64,000 bases of DNA from Turritopsis dohrnii. Lineage: Eukaryota; Cnidaria; Hydrozoa; Anthoathecata; Oceaniidae. The notes under the pieces are model-generated. The model had not been told where the DNA came from. It saw only the letters and a list, made by a program, of their open reading frames with translations, and made no database searches. Shown one piece after another: positions 1 to 9,399 of the stretch. The position numbers and the translations under genes were made by a program. The DNA is taken from NCBI GenBank assembly GCA_027922465.2, contig BQMF02000488.1, positions 62,001-126,000 on the forward strand, given 5' to 3'. Positions within the stretch are counted from its first letter, which is position 1. Each line of letters begins with the position of its first letter.

Positions 1-2083
1 GGCCGCAGAGGTTCGGAAATAGATCACCAAATACCTAAATCAATCAAATTTCTACTCCATTTTATCAGATGGTTCGCAAGCACGCAAGGTCAAAAGCGAG
101 AAAGAATTGATTTTAACACGTGTCATCAAAGGTGGAATCTCGACGTACATGGTGACATCTCTTTTGGAAATGTCGAGGTAAAATGTTTTCACTAAAAACC
201 ACGTTCCTTTGAAAGTTAAATTAATTTAATTTGAGAAACTTTTATTGGGAGAAACTATTTGTGTTGTGAGACTTCGTGTTTTTTGTTCTTTTCACGAACT
301 TTATTTCGTAAAATATTTTAGATCCTCTATCTGCGAAGGTTTCTTATTTTCAAAGATATAGCAGCGAAAGCGAAAATAAAAGATACAGTCAATTGTTTTG
401 CTCGTTTATGCTCCTGCACTTCACCTACTAAACGTTGTACAACGTAAAACTTGTAAGATGGTGCTATCAAACTTAATGAAAGAACTTTTTTATCTGGTTT
501 CTATTTTTAGATTTGGTGGAACTGACGCAAATTCGATCAAAAATGGTATTGACCATACGTACCTCAACATTTACAAAGTTTCAAATGCCGACTACGTTGA
601 TAAAGTCGTGAGTGCTACTGCTGATGGTGCGAACGTAAACTTTGGGATCCACAATGGTGTGCTTACCCAAATGAAGAATGACCGTGATTGGATGCTTCGC
701 ATTCACTGCGTCAACCACCGAATTGAATTGGGTGTAAAAGAAGCCTTTCAGTCTAATCCGATTTTTGACGAGATCGAGGAATTTTATATTGGACTCTTCT
801 CGTACCTCAAAAACTCTGGCGCCGTCAAAGCTGAAGTTAAACAAGCGTGCGAATCTCTCGACATCACGTACTACACTCTCCCGAAAATCCACGGAACACG
901 CTTCGTTTCACACCGATATCGTGGGTATCAGCGATTAATTCATCTTTGGCCAGCGTTTATAACTGCTTTCGATAATTCAAAAGTCACCGCCACGTCAACT
1001 AAAAGAGCGAAGATCGAAGGTTACCTTCGCAAATTTCGAAGCATCCGTATGTTTTTTAAGTTTGCTACGGCCCAAGATCTTTTGGAAAAGATTAAACCAT
1101 CTTCGAAGGTATTTGAAGGAGAGGGATTGATGGTGCACGAAGTATCAGCGAGCATCGATGTCACTGTAGAAAATCTTACAGAAATGATCAGTGAATGGGA
1201 AGCAGACACCGTCCCAATCGATAGCAACTTGCGTTTTTTCGATATTGAAGTTGACGACGAAGAAGAAAGCATAGTTAAAATCAGCCACGAATATCCTCGA
1301 GCTGGCCACGAATTAAAGAAATGTTCGAATAGGGAGTACCATCTTGTTGAGATTGATAGCATGGTTGGTGTACCTGGTAGCCATTCGCTCGCACTTAAAG
1401 CGGGAATACAAGTTGCCAAAGATGTGAAAGCTCTATTGTCCGAAAGATTTGAAGATTTTGAAGGTGAAGTGTTCCATGCAATGAGATTCGTTGACCGAAA
1501 GTCGTGGGAGGATGAACGGGATTATGGGGTTGAAGAAATCAAATTGTTAAGTGAACATTTCTCAGTGCCATTAGACCGCAAAGGTTACAACTTGCAAAAG
1601 GCGATTAAAGAATGGAAAAACGTTAGAGTCTTCGTCCGAAAAATGTATGCTAAGCTTGAAACAGCTAAATTATGGCAAAAAATGCTTCAAAACTGGCGTA
1701 AAGAATACCCCAACATCCTGATGCTTGCTGAACTGGTATTGGTTATTTCGGGATCCAATTCTTCCGTAGAGAGGGCATTTTCAACTCTCACATTGATTCT
1801 CTCTGATCGCAGATTAGGGTTGAATCATGATAATATTGAAAATGTCATGCTCTTGAAAGGCAATGATAAGAATTGGACGGAAACGGAGAGGGCTGAAATT
1901 ATCGAAAATGCCACTGCGTCTTATCTATGTAAACGTCGTAAAAGAAAGATAGCACCTGAACCAACCGAAATTAACGTGGAAGACGAAGCCGTCGTTGACG
2001 ATGATGATGACGACACAGTAGGAAGTGAATCGGAGATTGGGTCAGAGTTGACAGACGATTCTGAAATGGACATCGATTTTTAA
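1..2083 (+). CDS. hAT-superfamily transposase, ZNF862/KIAA1586-like, 5' partial
   Basis: Cut-and-paste transposase or a gene derived from one. Two pieces are visible: 23-177 encodes SILSDGSQARK and the rest of a typical hAT 'DGS' region; a GT at 178 and AG at 509-510 bound a likely intron, and the phases match (2 nt + 1 nt), continuing at 511 with FGGTDANS. The long exon to 2083 carries ATADGANVNFG, then HCVNHRIELG, and near its C-terminus SSNSSVERAFSTLTLILSDR, the hAT dimerisation region. The tail is acidic (DDDDD). Codons upstream of 23 read on in frame but hit TAG at 20-22, so the copy is either broken there or that TAG is an intron acceptor. The start codon is outside the window. I see no terminal inverted repeats that I can assign to it. 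Family call is firm; whether it is active or domesticated is unknown. Confidence 0.8.
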
Positions 2084-2714
2084 CTATTTTAAATTTTACC
2101 TTTACGACATCTTGCGTTAAGACTATTGATACTTACATATTCAAAAAACTTTGACTCACTTTATTCTCCCTTTCCCAGTGGGCATGGGTCGTCTAAAAGA
2201 CGACCTTTTGACGGGTTTTTGACAACCCGTCCCCACTTAGTTAACTTTAGATCGACAAAAATGATAAGATAAGATTTAAAATAACAATTTTTCTATAATA
2301 TCCTAAGAGTGCACACATCCTAAACAAACATAATTCACACATCAAATCAAACACAAAATATTTTATTTCGGTAAAAAAACACATTTTAACTTCATCTCAA
2401 ACGTAAGTAATTCAACGAAAATTTGTCAATTATTTTGAATGTTTAGTTAGAAAACGAAAGAACGATACGAAATATCAAATCATTAACGAGTAATGTTTGT
2501 TTTCTTTTTTAAAAACCAATCGAAAGGTAGTTGTTTACAGTACAAAATATTAATAGAACCAGTAATAAAAATATCGTATCGCGCGCCTTAAAATGCTTCG
2601 AGGCGCGCGACTTTTCAAAAAAATTTCGCCTTTACGCTCTTACGAGCGTGATTATAAACGCTCCTGCGTTTTTTCTTATTGACAGGACTGTAATATGATT
2701 TCATGACAAACACC
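2084..2714. other. Gene-free stretch with hairpins
   Basis: No coding sequence is supported. It holds two adjacent hairpins at about 2189-2231 (GTCGTC/GACGAC, then ACGGGT/ACCCGT) and a GC-rich hairpin at 2579-2610. It may include the 3' part of the hAT element. Confidence 0.5.
2579..2610. repeat. GC-rich perfect hairpin
   Basis: TCGCGCGCCT at 2579-2588 is the exact reverse complement of AGGCGCGCGA at 2601-2610, with a 12-nt loop. It stands out in very AT-rich surroundings and is followed by CGCTCTTACGAGCG, another short palindrome. It may be a transposon end or a structured RNA; the role is unknown. Confidence 0.6.
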
Positions 2715-4712
2715 AGGACCACTCAACCAAAAATTTGAGACAAAATACATCTCATACTACTTTATGACAGCTTTTATGAAGAAGTGTGTTCACAACTTTT
2801 TCAACTGATTTGAGAATATATACAATATCGAGAAATGTATTATAAAATCGTATAATAGTTTAATTAAAAAATTAAATTAAAAATCTCATTGAATTTGTAA
2901 TTTAGGACCACCACAATCTCATTGATATAAATAAATTGTCCAGAACAAATTTCTTGTGTTTTTTCTATAGAGAAGATTCGGTCATACTCATGCATTTATT
3001 GGATATGGAATTTCTTGAGATTTAGATACTGTGATAAGTTCATTGTAGTAATTAATTTTGCTGTGGCGAAATATTTGTTTTGTCATTCTCCGTGACATTT
3101 TGGAAGATCTCTTGAAAGTAAATAATTTGATTATAAGACTCGCATATAAGCCATGTCCACACACAATTTAGTAATAAAACCAGAAAAAATGGTAAATACT
3201 GCAGTAATACTGCAGGAAACGGATTTGACAGGGAGACAAGTGGCCAAAGTATGACAGTCACAGGGTTTGCACAAAATAGATCTGGTATATATCTGTCAGA
3301 CTGCACTAAACAGATTCAACATTATGTTGTACTGCACAAAGCAGATGCGATCATAGTTGTATGATAAGTTTTGGTGGCGACACCTCATCATCATAATAAA
3401 AAATATATGAAAACTGCTTGAAATTAAGGTGATGAGATAGCTATATATGTGACGTTGTCAGAAAGGTTTATGAGCTGTGTAAGTAATAAAGCCCTATACA
3501 GTGCTAGCTACAACATAACTTTTTGTGTATGCTTCAAATTTTTGTGATTTCCCTGCAGTTAGAAATGGATGATGATGATGATGATGATACCACTGATTCC
3601 GCCAAACATTAGAGCACTAACTTTAAGCTTAGGAGAGAACTGTAATTTATTGATTGCTTGTTATTATGATGTGTATATACTTCTGGTGAAGCACATAATA
3701 ACGATTCATTGAATTGAATTATTCATTCCTGAATTCATCCTAAAGATTAATTATTATAATTTTTTTTTGTGTTAATAGTTTTAATATTCAGTAGATGCCA
3801 CACAATAGCGTAATTTTTTTACAATCATTATTGATACTAATGCCAATGCATCACACATGAAAAGCAGTGCTCCAAAGATGGAAAAATTGTCTTTCTTCAT
3901 TTTCTGAAGAACTAAGCTGTTAGGAAAAAAGTGTAATACCGTATAGGTCAACTTTGTGTATAAGTCGAACAATGAATATGAAAGTTCAAATAGATGCTAG
4001 ATCGTTAAGCCTGGTGTGTAAGTCGAACCCAAACTTGATCATCTTTCATATGATCAAACGTGGAAAGTGATAATTTTTTCACGGCAAAGAAAACTGGTTT
4101 TCTAAACTTGTCACGCATCCATTTTATCAATAATTTGCAGAAGTAATCTACATGAACTCACACTTCTACAACTAAATACATTTCAAGGCATAATAATTAT
4201 ATTAACTACACAAAACTACATTAGTTTCCTTGTCTTTTACGAATTAATTAAAATGACCATATTTTGATTTTTTGCTGAGATATATTAATTTTGCTTTTTT
4301 TTTTACCTGCGCACCACAACAGGTGTGCAATAATTCATTCATTGTTCGCTTAATTGATTAAGATCAGAGCACAGAGGGTGAGTGTGAAACAGTTGCAAGA
4401 ATGATTTTTTTTTACGATTTTAAGTTTAACGATAATGATAAAAATAACGATGATGAAATTGACCTGATATATAAGTCGACACCTGACTTTAAGCACTAAA
4501 TTAACGTAAAAAAATATTGACTTATACACCGGCAAATACGGTAGTAAGAAATTTTGTTTCTACATAAAGTTTCACCACTCCAAAAATTAAAAAATTACCA
4601 TCGCAAATTTCTCCTAGATTGTCATCATTCAATCAGTTGTATTTAGATAGGAGAATATAATGATAATCGAGAACACCATTATTTTAGTGATGGATTTTGG
4701 TTGAGTGGTCCT
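2715..4712. mobile_element. Putative DNA transposon bounded by 18-bp inverted repeats
   Basis: AGGACCACTCAACCAAAA at 2715-2732 is repeated exactly in inverse orientation at 4695-4712. No protein is recognisable between them, so this would be a non-autonomous or gutted element of about 2.0 kb. No clear target-site duplication flanks it. A TA-flanked MITE (3939-4541) is nested inside. A (GAT)n run at about 3567-3590 lies within. Confidence 0.5.
3939..4541. mobile_element. TA-flanked MITE (pogo/Tc1-like ends)
   Basis: Starts with CCGTAT and ends with ATACGG, each flanked by TA (3937-3938 and 4542-4543). The subterminal motif GTGTATAAGTCGA occurs at the left and is mirrored at the right (GACTTATACACC), with further internal copies near 4011 and 4465. 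About 603 bp, with no intact coding sequence. TA duplication points to the Tc1/mariner/pogo group; that assignment is inferred from ends only. Confidence 0.6.
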
Positions 4713-4851
4713 AACTAAACATTGGTTAATGTTGTTTCAGCCCAATTCAATGACACTCTCCCTGACTGACCCAGACTCTTATGAGTCTGACACAGATTAA
4801 ATAAAAAATAAAATGAAATTATAAAATCATGAGTTAGAGATTTACCCATTA

Positions 4852-5654
4852 AGGCTGAAATACACGATCATTTTAAAATGATAAATGACAAATGATAATT
4901 TTTTTAATCCTTTAAAAAATGATTAGAACATCTGTTTACACGATCATTTATGATTACAACATTTTTTATGGTAAGAGTACTTTTTAGTCATGGAGTCCGG
5001 CGGCAGCAAACGTAGTTGTTGCTGTTATGTCCAAATGACGAAAGAGGAAAAATGAAAGGCAGAAACGAAGACATTGGGTTTCACCTTGGCTTCAAAAACG
5101 AAACTTCTTAGGAATTTATAACACGCTTGTGAGGGAATTTCAAGGAGAAGATCATTATGAATATTAAAAGTTGTTAAGAATTTCGCCGGAAAGTTTTGAA
5201 GAAATATGAAGTTTAATATATAAGTCCATCTATCGAGAAACATTGCACAGTAATGGGTTATACTCTTTCCTCTTTGGTCCTTATGTTTGTAATTTGTGGA
5301 CGAAACATTCCACAAAAACTCCTCTTCCTGCTACAAATTAATAAATTTATCAGTTGATGCTAACTTAACCAACGACATGTTTATTATGCAAACTATCACT
5401 TTGTTTCTCTACTTCATAAGCTGCAAAAACTCATCGCGTGACTATACTAAAGTGAGTAAAACAATAGAACTGACGTAATTCAATAGAGAAATTCCATCAT
5501 TTTTTAAATGAAAACTCAAACATGTTTGAGTTATCATTTTTAAATGACAGTTGAAAATGACGGGTACTTTTCGTCATTTTTTGAGCGTTTACACGATCAG
5601 TTTTAAATGATCATTTAAAAAATGTCATTTTAAAATGATCGTGTATTTTAGCCT
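4852..5654. mobile_element. Harbinger (PIF) MITE with transposase remnant
   Basis: The terminal inverted repeats are about 30 bp and differ at one base (AGGCTGAAATACACGATCAT at the left; AGGCTAAAATACACGATCAT in the complement of the right). A TTA target-site duplication flanks both sides (4849-4851 and 5655-5657), as expected for PIF/Harbinger (TWA). Inside, on the + strand around 5060-5200, codons still read HWVSPWLQKRNFLGIYNTLV, the N-terminal part of Harbinger transposases, before being broken by stops. The element is therefore an internally deleted copy, about 803 bp. Confidence 0.8.
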
Positions 5655-5722
5655 TTAGCCATCAATTGATGCTAAATTTGGTTTAAACGAAAAATGTAAT
5701 TCAACCACTCCGGATTACTATT

Positions 5723-5750
5723 GAATTGAATTGAATTGAATTGAACTATT
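5723..5750. repeat. ATTGA pentanucleotide microsatellite
   Basis: Four to five tandem copies of a 5-bp unit (ATTGA/GAATT) directly after the Harbinger MITE. A shorter version lies near 3707-3722. Confidence 0.7.
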
Positions 5751-6039
5751 GAATTTATTTTTGTGAATTAGGGTAGTATACATTATACAAAAGAATGTAG
5801 GAAAGATGGATTGTTTCATGGATGTACATTATGATCAGAAAAGTTTCTCTTGAAACATAGCCCAGCATAAATTTTCAGGTCTCCAAAGATAAAGCAGATG
5901 AAAACACTTCTCCTTAATATATCACCTCGTGTCACCTCATGTCATGCATAAATTATCCTAGAGGTTACAGTATACACATAGACATGTGGTGACGTCGTAA
6001 AGTAATATGGCCACATTCCCTACAAGGTCCACAACATAA

Positions 6040-7168
6040 ACCCTCACCCAACATTCAACCCTCAAATTTATTACCCATGGTATTTCTCAAGGCTTGGTCC
6101 TTGGCCCACTACTGTTTCTGTTGTATATTAACGACTTACACCTAGCCATCCCTAACTCTGAGGTCTACCACTTTGCCGACGACACTAATCTACTAAATTT
6201 TGGTAATACCTTGAAATCACTTAGCAAAAAAATTAATATATAGACTTGAAACTTCTTTGCCATTGGCTCAATGCCAACAAAATCTCACTCAACACAACCA
6301 AAACTGAATTCATTCTATTTAGACACCAAACAAAACCTCTCAACTATGACCTGAAGATAAAAATTGGTGGTAGGAAACTTTACCCCTCTTAACATATTAA
6401 ATAATCTTGGTGTGATCCTTGATGAAAATCTCAACTGGCGCTAACTTGTCAGTACCCTTGCAATTAGGCTGCACAGAGCTAATGGAGCACTATGTAAATT
6501 AAGACATTTTGTACCCAAACGTACCTTAATCTCTATCTATCATGCTATCTTTTTGTCACATCTATGCTATGCTTGTCAAATTTGGGGTCAGCGTGGGACA
6601 ACCAACACTAAACGCATCCTCGTACTGCAAAAGGCTGCTGTCCGAATCCTAACCTTCTCAAATCCTCAAATTTATTCATCAAGCCTTGAATCTTAAACTC
6701 CCTCCCAGCGTTCATAGTACTTTCAATTACACTAAACTCTCCCATATTTTCAACAACAGAGGTAAGTCTCATGGGCACCTACATCAACCTTCAGTTAAAA
6801 CTCAAGCATTTGGAATAGCTTCAATGAAATTCCAATCAACTTATTGCTGGAATCATATGCAAAGTCAATACCCAAATGTTGATCTAGCTTTGCTAAACTA
6901 TTCTCAACTAAAAACCTTAACCACAAAATTCTTCCTTGAAAAATATACCATCTAGTCTCTCTCTCCAGAAATTTTGTTTCTCATACTTAAACCATTTTTT
7001 TTTTGTCTATTACCTCAATTTCTTAATTTAGTTTATTTCTTTATTTATTTGGTGGCCACCCCCTTTATTTAGTATTCACTATTGGGGTGGTCTCCTGCCT
7101 AGACCTTATTGTAATCTCATTTACTTATTTTCTTGGCAAATAAATATTGATTGATTGATTGATAAATA
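6040..7168 (+). pseudogene. 5'-truncated LINE (CR1/Jockey-like) reverse transcriptase remnant
   Basis: Only the 3' half of a non-LTR retrotransposon remains. Around 6070-6190 it reads GISQGLVLGPLLFLLYINDL then HFADDTNLL, the RT domain 4 and catalytic FADD motifs. Later frames give LGVILDENLNW, SHLCYACQIWGQ and LQKAAVRIL, the conserved C-terminal region. Several frameshifts and stops (for example near 6241 and 6390) break it; the last open piece is 6686-6955. The 3' end is a short ATTG tandem tail (about 7146-7163), typical of CR1-like elements that end in a microsatellite rather than poly(A). Not functional. Confidence 0.85.
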
Positions 7169-7670
7169 AAAATCTTTTCACATTATTATGACATCTTCCA
7201 CACGGACACAAAAAAGATTTAAAGAACTATCATGTCTTGAGTACAAAGATCTTATTTATTGCAATCATTTTCAAAACATTTGCATTGTGAACATATGAAA
7301 TTTTTTACACCAACTGGTCATTGTGATCATTAAAAGTTAAAGTCTGCCGGTCATAAGGCTATATTGCTGGTCAAGTCAAACTTGAAAAATGCAAACATTG
7401 AATGTACTCGTTTTCCTTCATTTCAGAAGGTTAAATAAGTTTTTTATCTTTCCAATATGTAAATCAGTAGCAGCGTGATAGATGGCGTTTCTTAACTATT
7501 CCAAGGTGCGCAATGTTACACACACCCACATTTTTCAATCATTAAATTTGTGTATTTAAACATTTTTTGAGGAAACATTCAGGTCTTGTCATGAGAGGTG
7601 TGCAATCAGCCAACAGTGCAACCAGCCTACAGAATTGTTATTTTAACTTACGCAAGTTTCTCTTTGTGGA

Positions 7671-7856
7671 AGCTTCCTTTCACTGTTATTGTAAAGGGAG
7701 CTGGAAACTAAGGTGCTTTTTAATTTCATTGAATAACACGAAAACAAGTCCTGTGGTATCGCTTATGTTTTCATATTCTTTTGTTGGGTGAAGAAATGAA
7801 TTTATATGACGAAGGAAATTTAAAAATTACCGTAGCAACGGTGGTCGTTCTCCCTA
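7671..7856 (+). repeat. Interspersed repeat family, copy 1
   Basis: AGGGAGCTGGAAACTAAG to GTTCTCCCT; AGGGAG/CTCCCT are short terminal inverted repeats. A near-identical copy lies inverted at about 45361-45525 and a partial one at 43668-43753, so this is a dispersed, probably non-autonomous DNA element. Confidence 0.6.
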
Positions 7857-8186
7857 GCTGACCAGCTGTTTTTTCCAGTGCTGTATGAACTCTTAAAGCA
7901 GGTCTTGATATACAGTCAGATTTTACCAAAAGATATATTTATAAATCTGTTTTTTATTTTCATATAAATTTTTTCATTTTTTGTGTCCTTTGTTTTTGCT
8001 GTTGAATAATTATATTTTCCTTTATCACTACTCTGTTAGTACTTGTTTGTTGAACTACAAACTACAACCATACTTGATATTTTCTATTGCTCATGCAGAA
8101 TTTCACACTAGTTTCTTATTAAAACCTATTTTTTCAAATCTCTCATACAAACAAACTGAAGATTTGTTTTATCCACACACCATTAA

Positions 8187-9370
8187 AGGAGTGGTCCACT
8201 AAAAAGATCATCTTTTTGTTTTTACTCTATTTGAATAAAACAACACTTTTTTTCTTTTACAAAAATTATTAATACAATGGCTTTTAACTCACTTTCTTTT
8301 TACTGCTCGATTTATCTTTACCTTTCGTGTGACGTCACCGTAGCCCACAGCTGTTGCTGCATATATGTCTTTATATCAGAATTCATAGAAAGAGATAGTT
8401 GTGTTGTTGTTAATATTCGCTCACAGTTTTGGAGAAAGTTAAGATAAAAAAATATAATAGATATAAATATAATAAGTTTGTAAAATTATTCATGGTGTCT
8501 TGTAGTGCAGTTGGTTGTAGTAATCGAAGTACGGATAAAAAGAGCGAGGCAGAGCATATAAACTTTTTTCGATTGCTGAGAGATGATAAGAAGAGAAAAG
8601 TTTGGATTTCAAAAATACGAAAAGAAAACCTACCTAAAGATCCACGTATTTGTCAGTTTTACTTTACAGAAGATAGTTTTCAAAGAGATTTAATTACAAC
8701 AAGATTTAGTTGCAACAAAAGAAATTTTACCACTCCTTCATTATGCTGAAATCCCCAGAAATATCGCTCCTATTGAAAAACCTCCTAAAGATATGTTATT
8801 ACGAATCAGACACGTTTTGTAAAGTAGTTTATTTATGTTTTAGTATTTGTGTAACTTTACTGTAATTTATGTTTATGCAGCGATACATGACTACACGGTT
8901 GTTTTTATATACGAAACATGTTATATAAGAGAAAAAATTAAGAAAACATTAAAGAAACACGGTAGGCTGATCTCCTGATGAACATACTTTCAACAACAAC
9001 GGCATCAAATTAACAATATACTTGGTTTATAAAAACAAAAAAATCAATGATAAAAAAAACTCCTGGAAAGAGTAACGTATTTCTAGAACTCAATGTCTAT
9101 ATTAAGAAACATTCAGGTTCAACACAAATTGTGTGTTTCTTATGTATATTTTCCCTTTATCTGTAGACGTTTTGTTTTATTAGCTTTCTTATATGTTTTG
9201 CTTTGAGCTTCAATGACGTCATGGAAAGAAATATCCATTTCATAAATTCTTTGTAAAACACACAATAGACATGGAAATTAATGAAGAAAATAGTGCAGTA
9301 TAGATAAAAAAGATATGAAGATTTCAAATATTGCATTTATTTTTTTGTGCAAAATTAGTGGACCACTCCT
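8187..9370 (+). mobile_element. Kolobok-type TTAA element carrying a THAP domain
   Basis: AGGAGTGGTCCACTAA at 8187-8202 is exactly inverted at 9355-9370, and TTAA flanks both ends (8183-8186, 9371-9374). TTAA duplication, RGG-initial termini and a THAP-domain protein are the known hallmarks of the Kolobok superfamily. Only the DNA-binding part is left; no DDE catalytic domain is present in the 1.18 kb, so the copy would need a transposase in trans. Its right end lies 25 bp (plus the TTAA) before the first visible DDX10 exon. Confidence 0.8.
8492..8749 (+). CDS. THAP-domain protein, truncated transposase N-terminus
   Basis: 85 codons from ATG 8492. The order MVSCSAVGCSNRS, NFFRL, WISKIRKENLP, ICQFYF is the THAP zinc finger (C2CH). 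The usual CxxHF at the second half reads CQFYF, so the histidine zinc ligand is replaced by tyrosine and the finger is probably impaired. The reading frame stops soon after the domain, where a frameshifted continuation (IAPIEKPPK) can still be read. This is the DNA-binding end of a Kolobok transposase without its catalytic part. The frame is also open upstream to 8429, but the in-family start is at 8492. Confidence 0.7.
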   Translation: MVSCSAVGCSNRSTDKKSEAEHINFFRLLRDDKKRKVWISKIRKENLPKDPRICQFYFTEDSFQRDLITTRFSCNKRNFTTPSLC

Positions 9371-9399
9371 TTAATGTTTACATTCTTAATTTGTTGTAG

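Noticed and set aside
3549..3612. Possible orphan terminal exon LEMDDDDDDDTTDSAKH after a CTGCAG acceptor
   Set aside because: Dominated by a (GAT)n run; no partner exon found.
4741..4800. Possible terminal exon (SMTLSLTDPDSYESDTD) after TTTCAG, followed by AATAAA
   Set aside because: Plausible but isolated; no upstream exon or known family.
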